Below are positions 17,495 to 26,682 of a stretch of 64,000 nt of DNA, in pieces. This stretch comes from Haloferula sp. BvORR071 (GTDB lineage Bacteria; Verrucomicrobiota; Verrucomicrobiia; Verrucomicrobiales; Akkermansiaceae). A program made the translations under genes and the position numbers. The notes beneath the pieces were generated by a model. That model was given only the letters and a program-made list of their open reading frames with translations. It searched no databases and was not told the DNA's origin. The DNA lies in the NCBI RefSeq assembly GCF_000739615.1, contig NZ_BATP01000059.1:1-64000 (forward strand), written 5' to 3'. Numbering within the stretch: position 1 is the first letter of the stretch; each line of letters opens with the position of its first letter.

Positions 17495-18451
17495 ATGAAC
17501 CTTGAAGCTCCAGCAATCGAAGTTCGCGACCTGCGTGTCGACTACGGTAATTTCATCGCCGTGGATGACCTGAGCCTGACCGTGCCGAGAGGCGAGGTCT
17601 TCGGTCTGGTAGGGCCGAACGGCGCGGGCAAGACCAGCACCTTCAAGGTGCTGACCACCCTGATGCAACCGACCTACGGGGAGGTTGTCCTGAACGGCGT
17701 GGATATCTTCGAGGATCTGGAGACCGCGCGGCGGATCATCGGCTACATGCCGGACCTCGCGCCGGTGCCATCGGACCTGAAGGTGGGGGAATTCCTGGAA
17801 TTCCACGCGGCGGCATACGGGCTGGGCAATCGGACGGAGCGCCGCGAGCGAGTGGCGGAATGTCTGGAGGAAGTGGCGATGACGCCGCAGCGCGACAAGT
17901 GGTGCAAGGAGCTCTCGCGCGGCCAGACCCAGCGGGTGGTGCTGGCGAAGACCCTCTTGCATCGGCCGACGGTGCTGATCCTGGATGAGCCGGCGAGCGG
18001 CCTGGACCCACTGGCGCGGCGCGATTTGCGGAACGTGTTGCGGCGCTTGGCGAAGACCGGCTCCACGGTGTTCGTGAGCTCTCACATCCTCAGTGAGCTG
18101 GCGGAGATGTGCACCTCGCTGTGCGTGATGAACCGCGGGCGGCTGTTAGCTTCGGGCGATGTGGATCAGGTGCGGCAGCAGCTCGGCAGCACGGAGCGGA
18201 CTCTAACAGCGACGGCGCTGGATCGCCACGAGGAGGCCGCCGCCTGGCTGGAAGGGCGGGCCGGAGTGCATAGCCTGCGGGTAGAGCAGCCGCGGATCAT
18301 CTTCGGCTTCAACGGCACGGATGAAGCCCAGGCGGACCTGATGACAGGGCTGATCGCCATGGGTATCCGGATGCGGGCCTTCGAGGAGAAGCGCAGTTCC
18401 TTCGAGGACATTCTGGTGGAAGTCGCCGAATCCAACCGACAGTTGTCATGA
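17495..18451 (+). CDS. ABC transporter ATP-binding protein
   Basis: This encodes 318 aa. The Walker A is GPNGAGKTS, the signature ELSRGQTQRV (LSGGQ variant with R at the third position) and the Walker B LILDEPASGLD; the H-loop is SSHIL. The domain is of the DRA/CcmA (ABC-2 exporter) type, with a C-terminal regulatory tail from about residue 220. I chose the ATG at 17495 over a TTG 18 bases earlier that would overlap the previous gene. The stop overlaps the permease start (ATGA, 18448-18451), indicating translational coupling. Confidence 0.92.
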   Translation: MNLEAPAIEVRDLRVDYGNFIAVDDLSLTVPRGEVFGLVGPNGAGKTSTFKVLTTLMQPTYGEVVLNGVDIFEDLETARRIIGYMPDLAPVPSDLKVGEFLEFHAAAYGLGNRTERRERVAECLEEVAMTPQRDKWCKELSRGQTQRVVLAKTLLHRPTVLILDEPASGLDPLARRDLRNVLRRLAKTGSTVFVSSHILSELAEMCTSLCVMNRGRLLASGDVDQVRQQLGSTERTLTATALDRHEEAAAWLEGRAGVHSLRVEQPRIIFGFNGTDEAQADLMTGLIAMGIRMRAFEEKRSSFEDILVEVAESNRQLS

Positions 18452-20223
18452 ACATGGAATCCCAACAGCGGCACGCCGCTTGGAGCCTTTGGTCGAATCC
18501 GATTTTCCTGCGCTATTGCAGGTCGCGGCTGAGGCCGCGTGGGCTGGGCGTCTGGCTGCTGATCGTGGTGTTGATCGCCAGCTTCATTACCTTGATGGCG
18601 AATTCCGGGGCAGCCCGGATGGTGGCCGATGGCTACCCTGAGCGGGTGGAGATGATCATGCGCGGATCCTTCATGGGATTGGGCTTCGTGCAGCTCTTCA
18701 TCCTCTTCGTGTTGGGGACCGCGCAAGTGGCTGGTGGCATGACTGCGGAGCGGGATGAGGGCGTGATTGACTACCAGCGCCTGGTGCCGATGTCGCCGCT
18801 GGCGAAGGTGGTTGGCTATCTCTTCGGGTTGCCGGTGCGCGAGTATGTGCTCTTCCTGGCGACGGTGCCCTTCTCGCTGTGGCTGGTGTCGCGCGGGAAT
18901 ATCGCGACGGATACCTGGGTGCCCGTGTATGTGGCGGCCGGCTCGTCCACCTTGCTCTACCATCTCACGGGACTGGTGACGGGCACGGTGGCGAAGAATC
19001 GGCGCTGGGCCTTCCTCGCCTCAATCGGTCTGGTGTTCCTGCTCTACACGGCGATTCCACAGCTTGCGAAGTTCGGCTTGGTCTTCTTCCGCTACCTTTC
19101 GGTGGAGCCGGTGATCGTGGAGAAGATGCCGGGTTTGCTGCCACGGGATCTAGGGGCGATTGCGGAGGTGGGACAGCGCTTGGCGCCGACAGTGAAGTTC
19201 TTCGGTCTCGATTTCTCGGAGCTGGTTTTCACGCTTTTCTCGCAGGGCGGCTTGGCCCTGACCTTCATTGTGATGCTGTGCCGGAAGTGGCGGAACAGCG
19301 ATTCGCACTTGCTGGGCAAGCTGTGGGCCACTGGATTCTTCATCTGGATCCAGGTGCTTTTCCTGGGCAATGCCTTGCCATTGATCGAGCCGGGAAAAAT
19401 TTTCCCGACACGGGCATTTTCCCGGATGATCCGCTTAGGGCCCGAGTGGCAGCCGCACGGGGAGGAGGCAGTGGCGCTCTCCGGAATCTATGGAGTGGTC
19501 ACGCTGATGCTGCTCTTCCTCTTCGCGACGATGGTGACGCCTTCGCTCGACAACCAGATCCGCGGCTGGCGGCGGGCTCGCAAGCAGGGAGATACCGGCT
19601 TGCCGGTGCGTTCCGATCCGGCGACGGGATTCTGGTGGGTGCTGGTGATGGCCATGGCCGGAGCGGGCGGCTGGTATTACTTCACGCACGAGCTGATCGA
19701 ATCCAAGTGGTATGAGCAGCCGATCCCGCTTTCGATCTTCGGTTACTTCGCAGCGGTGATGCTGGTGGCGGGGCTGGGTTATCAGGTCCTGCTAGAAGCC
19801 CGCGGAGGCAAGGCGTTGGGGCTTACGGTGATCTTTGTGGGAGTGGTACCTGTAATGGCTGGTGCGATCATTGGCGCGCTTCCGGGACACCTGGCTCCAG
19901 CGGCGGCGTGGCTGGTCGGAATTTCACCGGCGAGTTTTCCGATCTATGCGACGGCAAGTTTGCTGCCGGTGGCGGAGCTGCCGGTGGAAATTGCGCGGGC
20001 GGTGCCGAGAGCCTTCAACTTCTGGCTGCTCGTCTCGGGTATCATTTCCCTTTGGCTGATCGTGCGGCTGCGTGCTGCCCGGAAGGCGATGGCAGCGGAG
20101 GTGATGGCGGGACCGTCCACCCCCGGGGAAGAGACCGCGAAGCCGATGGCGATGGTCTTGCCCGCGGTGGTCGTGCGCGACGAGGAGAGCGAGGATGCGG
20201 TGGCGCCGCCGGCCGAATCTTGA
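18448..20223 (+). CDS. ABC-2 type permease, large
   Basis: This encodes 591 aa with roughly 12-13 hydrophobic segments, including GVWLLIVVLIASFITLM, FVQLFILFVLGTAQVAGGM and WVLVMAMAGAGGWYYF. The block TAERDEGVIDYQRLVPMSP is typical of ABC-2/gliding-type permeases. It is coupled to the ATPase by a 4-bp overlap, forming an exporter for an unknown substrate. At 591 aa it is longer than one classical six-TM ABC-2 permease, so one chain may supply both halves of the pore. Confidence 0.85.
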   Translation: MNMESQQRHAAWSLWSNPIFLRYCRSRLRPRGLGVWLLIVVLIASFITLMANSGAARMVADGYPERVEMIMRGSFMGLGFVQLFILFVLGTAQVAGGMTAERDEGVIDYQRLVPMSPLAKVVGYLFGLPVREYVLFLATVPFSLWLVSRGNIATDTWVPVYVAAGSSTLLYHLTGLVTGTVAKNRRWAFLASIGLVFLLYTAIPQLAKFGLVFFRYLSVEPVIVEKMPGLLPRDLGAIAEVGQRLAPTVKFFGLDFSELVFTLFSQGGLALTFIVMLCRKWRNSDSHLLGKLWATGFFIWIQVLFLGNALPLIEPGKIFPTRAFSRMIRLGPEWQPHGEEAVALSGIYGVVTLMLLFLFATMVTPSLDNQIRGWRRARKQGDTGLPVRSDPATGFWWVLVMAMAGAGGWYYFTHELIESKWYEQPIPLSIFGYFAAVMLVAGLGYQVLLEARGGKALGLTVIFVGVVPVMAGAIIGALPGHLAPAAAWLVGISPASFPIYATASLLPVAELPVEIARAVPRAFNFWLLVSGIISLWLIVRLRAARKAMAAEVMAGPSTPGEETAKPMAMVLPAVVVRDEESEDAVAPPAES

Positions 20224-20235
20224 ACAGATGACGGA

Positions 20236-20610
20236 TCAGGGAGGCGGGCTGTCGTCGCCCGCCTTCAACTTCTCGATGGAGAGGCGCTGGCGCTCGGCCT
20301 TGAGGCTTCGCAGTGCGCTGAAGAACACGACCAAGCAAAGCCCCGCGACGATCAACTCGAAGCTCCGAGATGCAGTTTCTTCGGTCGTCGTCCACGCGGC
20401 TGGGATGGTCCGGACGAAGCCGAGGAAGGTGAGGATGGCGGCACCGCCGATGCCGTGCCACTTCGAGCGGATTGAGAAGAGCCCGCAAATGATCAGGCCG
20501 CCGCCGAGGGTGAGGCCACCCTGGAGCAAGGGGAAGTCCTCGGGTTTCTTGAAGGAGAGGAAGCCGAGCAGGGCGATGACCGCTCCGGCGATGAAGATCA
20601 GGATGCGCAT
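20236..20610 (-). CDS. Small four-TM membrane protein
   Basis: This encodes 124 aa: MRILIFIAGAVIALLGFLSF, then GLTLGGGLIICGLFSI, GIGGAAILTFLGFVRTI and FELIVAGLCLVVFF. A short charged tail (RSLKAERQRLSIEKLK) follows. It is convergent with the ABC permease, with only 12 bp between stops. No family is recognised. Confidence 0.65.
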   Translation of the reverse strand: MRILIFIAGAVIALLGFLSFKKPEDFPLLQGGLTLGGGLIICGLFSIRSKWHGIGGAAILTFLGFVRTIPAAWTTTEETASRSFELIVAGLCLVVFFSALRSLKAERQRLSIEKLKAGDDSPPP

Positions 20611-20661
20611 GGATTGGCTGGACGGGCGATGCTAGGCCGGGGAAGCGGCGAGGTCGAAGGC

Positions 20662-21279
20662 CTAAATTTCGCGGGCTGCCTCAGGGCCGAGGGCCTGCAC
20701 CCAGCGGCGGAGTTCTGGGAAGAATTCGTGGAAGCCCGCTTCGAATTCGGGGCGGTGGGCCTGGAGGTCGGCGATGGCGTCGCGGATGGGGGCGAAGCTG
20801 GGGCGGCGGAGAGCAACGCGGTGGAAGACGTCGTTCATGCCCGCATCGGTGCCGTAGTGCTCGAGCCAGCGGTCGGCGATGCGGTCTTCCAGTGAGTCGC
20901 CGAGTCCGGAGGGGAGGATGGCGCGGTGCTCGAGGAGGGCGGCGTTGCAGTCGGCGGTGAAGACTTCCAGCGGCTGCGGGCAGTGCTCGGCCCAGTGGCG
21001 GGTGAGGAAGTGGTCGTGGACAAGATCGACGACGACGCCGGCGAAGCGTCGCCGGGAGGGATCGACGAAGGTCTTCAGGTGGGCGGTGAGGGGATGGTCG
21101 TCGGTGAAGCGGTCGATTTCGCGATGGCGGACAATTCCCTGGACGATGGCCCTGGGCAGTCTCTCCGCCAGTGCTGCCGGGGTGCCGGTGACAAAGTCTC
21201 CTAGCAGATTGCCAACCCGCGAGGCGGGCGCATCTTCAGCAAGGAGCAGGTGGGCCAGGTAGTTCAATGCCGCCAGCAT
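20662..21279 (-). CDS. ACP phosphodiesterase family protein (AcpH/DUF479-like)
   Basis: This encodes 205 aa; the ATG at 21279 gives MLAALNYLAHLLLAED. The N-terminal signature NYLAHLLLA...RVGNLLGDFVTG and the motifs HREIDRFTDDHP and DLVHDHFLTRHW match AcpH. In E. coli AcpH removes the phosphopantetheine arm from acyl carrier protein, and these His/Asp residues form an HD-like metal site. The activity here is inferred. It is divergent from the aminotransferase with about 70 bp between starts. Confidence 0.85.
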   Translation of the reverse strand: MLAALNYLAHLLLAEDAPASRVGNLLGDFVTGTPAALAERLPRAIVQGIVRHREIDRFTDDHPLTAHLKTFVDPSRRRFAGVVVDLVHDHFLTRHWAEHCPQPLEVFTADCNAALLEHRAILPSGLGDSLEDRIADRWLEHYGTDAGMNDVFHRVALRRPSFAPIRDAIADLQAHRPEFEAGFHEFFPELRRWVQALGPEAAREI

Positions 21280-21352
21280 CGCCGAACCGGGAACTCGCGC
21301 AAATTGCAAGTTGCGGCTGGGAAGATTGGCGGGAGTTGCCTACGCTCGCGCG

Positions 21353-22189
21353 GTGTCCGCGTCCGTGTTCTGGTGCAATGGCGATTTTTTCGAAGGCCGG
21401 CTTCTGCCCGTAGCGACGAATGATCGCGGCTTGTGTCATGGCCTCGGGGTCTTTGAAACCGTGCTGGCGATCGATGGCGAACTTCCGTCCTTCGATTTGC
21501 ATTGCCTGCGGATGAGCGCGGGAGCGAAGCGCTTGGGGCTGGGGCACGAGTCGGTACTCGTCCTTGGAGGCGTGCTGTCGCGGGCAATTGATGAGCTGCT
21601 GGAGCTCCGTGGCTTGACCCAAGGCCGGGCCCGGCTCCGGATCAGCCTGAGCGCGGGTAGCGGGGATTTGCGCACGCTCTCGCCGGGCAGCGATACCTTA
21701 CTATGGATCACTGCCGAGCGGGCCTCGGAACCGCCCGAGTCGGTGAGTCTGGTGACGGCGTCTTTCCCGCGGAATGAACGTTCACCGCTGGCCGGGATCA
21801 AGTGCTTGGCCTATGCGGAGAATCTGGTGGCGCTCGATGAAGCACGACGTGTGGGGGCAGATGAGCTGCTCTTCTACAATACTCGCGGTGAGCTTTGTGA
21901 AGCGACCACTTCGAATGTCTTCCTCGTGCGGGCTGGCAAGATCTTCACGCCGTCGTTGAGTTCAGGGTGCCTGCCGGGGACGATGCGGGAACGGGTCTTG
22001 GATTTCTGCCGCCTGTTGGAGTGGGATTTAGTGGAGGAGGAGTTGCTGCGCGGCGATGTGGAGGCCTGCGACGCGGCATTTGTGACCTCGGCCATCCGCG
22101 GAGTGGTCCCGGTGTCGAAGATCGACGGGCGGACCTTGCCGGAGTGTCCGGGGGAGATCGGAGGGATCTTGAAGGCGGCGAGGTTCTAA
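21353..22189 (+). CDS. Class IV aminotransferase (PabC/IlvE/DAAT family)
   Basis: This encodes 278 aa from a GTG (VSASVFWCNGDF); a TTG at 21311 is also possible. A fold-type IV PLP enzyme is shown by LCHGLGVFETVLAIDG, the lysine in GIKCLAYAENLVALDEA, and the cofactor loop GELCEATTSNVFLVRAGKIFTP followed by CLPGTMRERVL. The last pattern is closest to 4-amino-4-deoxychorismate lyase (PabC, folate pathway), but D-amino-acid or branched-chain aminotransferase activity cannot be excluded from motifs alone. Confidence 0.85.
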   Translation: MSASVFWCNGDFFEGRLLPVATNDRGLCHGLGVFETVLAIDGELPSFDLHCLRMSAGAKRLGLGHESVLVLGGVLSRAIDELLELRGLTQGRARLRISLSAGSGDLRTLSPGSDTLLWITAERASEPPESVSLVTASFPRNERSPLAGIKCLAYAENLVALDEARRVGADELLFYNTRGELCEATTSNVFLVRAGKIFTPSLSSGCLPGTMRERVLDFCRLLEWDLVEEELLRGDVEACDAAFVTSAIRGVVPVSKIDGRTLPECPGEIGGILKAARF

Positions 22190-22260
22190 GGTGAGGAGCC
22201 TCCGCGCTCCTAGCGGGCAGGCATTGCTCGCGCGTGTCGGGCTCTGACCCGGAAATGGAC

Positions 22261-22313
22261 GTGCCTTGCCCCGGTGTGGCGAACCCATTAAGCCACACTT
22301 CGGGACAAGGCAC
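22261..22313. terminator. Long hairpin between convergent genes
   Basis: The arms GTGCCTTG...GTGTGGC and GCCACAC...CAAGGCAC pair over about 19 bp, with one mismatch, a 2-nt bulge and an 11-nt loop. It lies between the stops of the aminotransferase (22189) and the phospholipase (22348). There is no T-run, so it is a likely bidirectional 3'-end structure or a REP-like palindrome. Confidence 0.55.
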
Positions 22314-22347
22314 ATCGCGACCTCCTGGAGAATTATTCGTCCGCCGC

Positions 22348-24111
22348 TTAGTTGGCGCGCTCTAACAGGAAATCCTGCCAGGCGTTGGTGTTGTTCGGAT
22401 ACTGTTCGAGGCGCACGTTGTTGGCGCCGCTGCCGCCGGGGATGTCCCAGCTCATCCCATCGTGGACGAAGTAGAATTTGAACTGGCCGTTGGTCTTCGG
22501 CAGGATCCGCAGCTTTTGGTCGCCGGCGTTCGCGGGGTTGTAGTCGTAGAGTTGGCAATCCTCGCCATTCACGCTGGTGCCATTGACGACGCAGAGCACG
22601 CGAGCGAGGGCGTTGAGGCTGGATGCCCGCAGGTGGCCATCGGTCACGCTTTCGAAGCGCCACTTGAACCAGGGATTGTTCTCCCAGGAGTATTGGATGA
22701 TCGGGCTGCCATTGGTGCTGCCCATGTTCTCCACGCAGATGTATTTGCCGGTGGCGGCGCGGGCAAAGTAGCCACCCCACGGTTGCAGTCGCCACTGCTG
22801 ATTGATCGCGCCGCTGTCGGAGGCTTGCTCCACGCGGTCATTGTTCGCAGTGCCGGCACCGGTGATCTGCAGGATGAGGCCGCTCTTCACATTGCGGATC
22901 TTGTAGTAGCCGTTGCCAGCATCGATCAGGTCGAACTGCTGGCCGGGATTGTTGCCGGTGTAGTCGAAGGAGTGGAGCTTGGCTCCCACGGCGGTGGAGT
23001 CCATCTCGATGCAGGCGCACTTGCCACTGACCCAGGATGAGATGCGGAAGTGGTCGGAATTCTCGGTGGGGGCCAGCACCCAGCGCTGGTTCGGGCCATT
23101 GTAGTCGTAGGTCCACTGGTTGACCTGCGCGCCATTACCGGTGTTGCCGCTGATGAGGTCGAGGCACTTGCCGCTGTTGCGGTTCACGAGCATGAAGTAG
23201 GCCGGGCGATAGGCGGGACGGCCGGAGGGCGCATTGGTATTGTAGATGGCAGAGCATTTCGCGGCATCGGCGAAGTCCATGAGGAGCGAGCCGAAGCGGC
23301 CGCTGACATTGCTACTGAAGAAGCTGCTGATTCGCGGGTTGATGTTATTGGAGACGGTGGGGATATTCGGGATCCCGAAGATGCTGGTGGTGCCGCTGCT
23401 GAAGTTCACGTAGAGCGTGCCCGGGCCGCCGTAGCGGGCTTCATTGAGCAGCTGCTGGATCTGGTTCCACTTGGTGTCGTTGTTAGAGACGTTGTAGTTG
23501 TCCTGGACCCGCAGGGTGCCGCCGGTGCTGAAGGTGGTATTGTCCGGCCAGTTTGAGGCATCGATGCCCTTGGGCGTGGTGGAGGCACCGAAGCGGCGGA
23601 AGAGCACGATCTTGCCGCGGGCCTGGGTGAGGGTGGGGATGGCGGAGCCGAGCACCCACTTCGAAGGATTGCCCGCGACGTAGGAGTCGAAGGTGGACTC
23701 GAAGGAGCGGGTGTTTCCGGAGGCCGTATATTCCTCTTTCACGCTCATGATGACGGTCTCGCCCGGATTGGAATTCAGGAAGCCGATCGTGGCATTGAGG
23801 ACGTCCTGGAAATTCATGTTCTGATAGACTTGGCCATGATGGATCGCGAAGCCGTCATTGATGTGGCGGCAGCGGATATCGAGGAAGCGCACACCGGCAT
23901 TGAGTTGATCGGTGATGCTCAGGTTCTGGCACTTTGCGGTGCCGGAGACGGGCTCCACCAGCGCGCCGGAGTCATGGGTGCCGGGGATTGAGAACTGGGA
24001 CAGCTGCAGGTTTCCATCGAGTGGAGTCAGCCAGTTGTTTCCCGCTGCATCGGCGCACAAAGGGAGCGCCACCATTAGAAGGCCGAGAAGACGGCCCATG
24101 GTTTGCTTCAT
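22348..24111 (-). CDS. Secreted PI-PLC X-domain phospholipase with ricin-type lectin domains
   Basis: This encodes 587 aa, with a signal peptide at residues 1-22 (LLGLLMVALPLCADA). The phosphatidylinositol-specific phospholipase C X domain covers about residues 25-310. H46 lies in IPGTHDSGA and H91/H92 in AIHHGQVYQNM, the two catalytic histidines of the family; GVRFLDIRCR and ETVIMSVKEEY are also conserved. From about residue 315, two or more ricin-B/beta-trefoil-like units carry QxW-type motifs (NQRWVLAP, NQQWRLQP, WFKWRFES). The predicted product cleaves phosphoinositides or GPI-like lipids and binds glycans, outside the cell. The Asn/Ser/Thr-rich composition is typical of exported lectins. 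Confidence 0.9.
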   Translation of the reverse strand: MKQTMGRLLGLLMVALPLCADAAGNNWLTPLDGNLQLSQFSIPGTHDSGALVEPVSGTAKCQNLSITDQLNAGVRFLDIRCRHINDGFAIHHGQVYQNMNFQDVLNATIGFLNSNPGETVIMSVKEEYTASGNTRSFESTFDSYVAGNPSKWVLGSAIPTLTQARGKIVLFRRFGASTTPKGIDASNWPDNTTFSTGGTLRVQDNYNVSNNDTKWNQIQQLLNEARYGGPGTLYVNFSSGTTSIFGIPNIPTVSNNINPRISSFFSSNVSGRFGSLLMDFADAAKCSAIYNTNAPSGRPAYRPAYFMLVNRNSGKCLDLISGNTGNGAQVNQWTYDYNGPNQRWVLAPTENSDHFRISSWVSGKCACIEMDSTAVGAKLHSFDYTGNNPGQQFDLIDAGNGYYKIRNVKSGLILQITGAGTANNDRVEQASDSGAINQQWRLQPWGGYFARAATGKYICVENMGSTNGSPIIQYSWENNPWFKWRFESVTDGHLRASSLNALARVLCVVNGTSVNGEDCQLYDYNPANAGDQKLRILPKTNGQFKFYFVHDGMSWDIPGGSGANNVRLEQYPNNTNAWQDFLLERAN

Positions 24112-24169
24112 GGATTTTGGGTTATTTTGGGTTTGGGTCGCCTACCTACGTTTGGCCGGTGGGATAGGT

Positions 24170-25027
24170 TTAGTGCGTCCCTTGCAATTCTCCCTCGGCC
24201 CGTGTGCGTAAGGCTCCTTCCTGGAACAAGTCCACCCATTCGGCTGCGGCCTTGCGGTCTTGGAGCACCCACTGGTGAAGGGCGGAAATCACCGCTTCAT
24301 TCTGCTGATTGCCCGGCGAGATTTTTTCGACGGCGAGATTGGCCGCTTCCTCGGGTGAACGCTTCGCGATTTCCGTCACTCCGATGGCCCAGGTCATGTC
24401 GCGTAGTATGGGGATTTGCCGGGAGATCCATTCCTCCGCGGCTTGAGGATCTTTTGCCACCCAGAGTCCCGCGAGGCTGGCTTGGAACTCCCAATTCGGC
24501 TTGCCAGGTGGATGTTCGGCGAATGAGACGGCAAGGGCTGGATCTGTTAGGGCGGCCTTGTGACAGATGGCCTCGAAGCAATAGCGGCCGCCCTCGCCAT
24601 AAGGTAGGGTCTTGCTCCACTCGTAGGCGGCTTGGGGATCGGTTTCTGCCCATGCGTTCGCGACCTTCAGCAAGGCCTTCTCACGGGAGGCCCATGCTTC
24701 CAGGCTGGCCGCGAGATCCGCGGCGGCGGCGATGTCTTGGCGGATGAGGTCGGGGAGCAGGGTTTCGAGCGCAAGATCGTTGCGGTGGACGTCGGGTGAC
24801 CGGAGTGCCGCGATGAGTTCCTCGCGGCGGGTGGAGGTGGAGACCGCTGCGCGGGGTGCCGATTTTGCCCCGGGGGCAGGAGTGGGCAGTGAGCTGGAAT
24901 TGCCGGTATGCTGGGTTTCGCCCACGGCATCCGCCGCGGATGGGTGGGCAGACTGGAGTGCCTGCCGGACCGCGAGAAGGAGACCCAACGAGCCGAGTAA
25001 GAGCAGCAGTGTCCGCCATCTCCCCAT
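24170..25027 (-). CDS. Exported alpha-helical repeat protein
   Basis: This encodes 285 aa; the ATG at 25027 (MGRWRTLLLLLGSLGLLLAV) gives a signal anchor. After a Ser/Ala/Pro linker, helical repeats of about 30-40 residues each contain a W(A)xxDPxAAxxW-like core, such as AWAETDPQAAYEWSKTL, LWVAKDPQAAEEWISRQ and HQWVLQDRKAAAEWVDLF. This repeat type is frequent in Luteolibacter-like genomes and its function is unknown. It is probably periplasmic. Confidence 0.72.
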   Translation of the reverse strand: MGRWRTLLLLLGSLGLLLAVRQALQSAHPSAADAVGETQHTGNSSSLPTPAPGAKSAPRAAVSTSTRREELIAALRSPDVHRNDLALETLLPDLIRQDIAAAADLAASLEAWASREKALLKVANAWAETDPQAAYEWSKTLPYGEGGRYCFEAICHKAALTDPALAVSFAEHPPGKPNWEFQASLAGLWVAKDPQAAEEWISRQIPILRDMTWAIGVTEIAKRSPEEAANLAVEKISPGNQQNEAVISALHQWVLQDRKAAAEWVDLFQEGALRTRAEGELQGTH

Positions 25028-25144
25028 GCTGGGTTCTTGCTGCAATCCTCCGCGGGGTCAAGTGGAGCTTCGGTCCGGCATTCACCGTTTTTTCATATCG
25101 CGACTCTTGCCGGGGCTTGGGCTGTCTGAGAAAAGATATGCTTT

Positions 25145-25876
25145 ATGACGCACTCCTCCACTTGCCCTAAAATCAGCCATGTCCTCGGGGCTGGTCTTTT
25201 GATCCTCTCGCCGATGGCGCTGGCGGCGACGGCTGTCGTCGATCTTCCGGTATCTTATTTTAATCCGGCCTCTGGCAGAGGCTTCAATGAGGCGCATGGC
25301 AATGGGATGATCGGTTGGACATTCACCGTCACCAGCGCCGTCACGATCAGCCAGATCGGCTGGTATGACGATGGGAGCGACGGACTTTCCAGGGATTTTC
25401 AGGTGGGGCTTTGGCAGTCGGCGTCTGGATTTAACAATCCTGCGGATGCTGTTGCCTTGCTGGGTGCCAGCGGGGTGGTGATCCCTGCCGGCAGCGGGGC
25501 CTCTCTCAATGGAGTGTATCGCGTCATTGATTTGCCGATCGAGCTGACGCTGCAGCCGGGCTCCTACCAGCTCGGCGGCTTGGATTCGGCAGCCACGCCC
25601 GATCCGATCAAGTTTTTCTGGAGCGAGAACATCCGACCGGACGCGGCGGGAAACAGCCAGTCTTTCAGCTATCCCGGGCTGACCTACGGAGCCTTCTTCT
25701 ACACTGCCCAGACCGGGGGGAATCCCGCATTCCGCGCGGTGAGCAGCGGCGAATACTACCTCGCCAGCGGGGTGGAGTTGGGACCGATGCTGTTTGCGGT
25801 GCCGGAGCCTTCGGTGCTGGGAATGGCAGGGCTTGCGGGGCTGCTCCTGCTGCCGCGGCGGCGTGCGAGGGGCTAG
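25145..25876 (+). CDS. PEP-CTERM sorting-domain protein
   Basis: This encodes 243 aa. A signal peptide occurs near GAGLLILSPMALAA. The C-terminus reads VPEPSVLGMAGLAGLLLLPRRRARG: the VPEP motif, a hydrophobic helix and an Arg tail, the PEP-CTERM signal recognised by exosortase and linked to exopolysaccharide export. The body is a beta-rich domain (GWTFTVTSAVTISQIGWYDDG) with similarity to exported DUF4082-like sandwiches. No exosortase gene is in the window. Confidence 0.88.
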   Translation: MTHSSTCPKISHVLGAGLLILSPMALAATAVVDLPVSYFNPASGRGFNEAHGNGMIGWTFTVTSAVTISQIGWYDDGSDGLSRDFQVGLWQSASGFNNPADAVALLGASGVVIPAGSGASLNGVYRVIDLPIELTLQPGSYQLGGLDSAATPDPIKFFWSENIRPDAAGNSQSFSYPGLTYGAFFYTAQTGGNPAFRAVSSGEYYLASGVELGPMLFAVPEPSVLGMAGLAGLLLLPRRRARG

Positions 25877-25958
25877 GATTTCATTTCCGGGGCAGGAGGA
25901 CATGGGCTTCGCTGGACGCGGCTGAAAGTTTCCGCGCAGCATGTGCTTACTACCGCCG

Positions 25959-26660
25959 ATGAAACCTCTTGCCTTTGCCGCACTCTCCTTCCTCGCCGCC
26001 GGAACCCTTTTCGCCGCGGGGCCGATGGATCCGATCAAACCTGCTGACTACAAGGCACCCGTGAAGCTCGCTTGTATCGGCGACAGCATCACCGAGGGCG
26101 CAGGCGCGGAGCCGGGCAAGTCCTATCCCTCGCAGCTCCAGGGGCTTCTGGGTGATCAGTGGAAGGTGACGAATTACGGCCTGGGTGGCCGGACCTTGCT
26201 GAAGAAGGGCGATCATCCCTACTGGATCGAGGGCAAGTATCAGGAGGCGCTGAAGTCCGAGCCGGATGCGGTGATCATCATGCTCGGCACCAATGACACC
26301 AAGCCGCAGAACTGGAAGTTCGAGTCCGAATTCGTGGCGGACTACACCGAGCTGGTGAAGTCCTTCCAGACGCTCCCGAGCAAGCCGCGCATCTACGTTT
26401 GCCGGCCCTGCCCGGTACCGGAGCCGGGGAACTTCGGCATTAACGAGAAGAACAACCAGGAGTGGATCAAGCGCATCAACAAGCTCGCGAAGGACATGGA
26501 TCTCGGATTGATCGACATGCACGAGGCGCTGGAAAAGCATCCCGAGCTGCTGCCTGACAAGGTGCACCCGAATACCGAAGGGGCAGGAGAGATGGCTGGT
26601 GCCGCCTTCAAGGCGCTGACCGGCAAGAAGGCGCCGAAGCCGGAAGCGGCGGCTAAGTGA
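25959..26660 (+). CDS. SGNH/GDSL-family secreted hydrolase
   Basis: This encodes 233 aa; the ATG at 25959 gives the signal peptide MKPLAFAALSFLAAGTLFAA. The blocks are GDSITEGAGA (nucleophile S43), NYGLGGRTLL (Gly oxyanion), MLGTNDTKP (Asn) and DKVHPNTEGA (Asp/His pair), giving the full SGNH set. Enzymes of this type deacetylate carbohydrates (acetyl-xylan or sialate esterases). The next gene, 22 bp downstream, is a CE15-like esterase, which supports a plant- or algal-polysaccharide role. Confidence 0.9.
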   Translation: MKPLAFAALSFLAAGTLFAAGPMDPIKPADYKAPVKLACIGDSITEGAGAEPGKSYPSQLQGLLGDQWKVTNYGLGGRTLLKKGDHPYWIEGKYQEALKSEPDAVIIMLGTNDTKPQNWKFESEFVADYTELVKSFQTLPSKPRIYVCRPCPVPEPGNFGINEKNNQEWIKRINKLAKDMDLGLIDMHEALEKHPELLPDKVHPNTEGAGEMAGAAFKALTGKKAPKPEAAAK

Positions 26661-26682
26661 GCTTCCAACAAAACGCGATGTG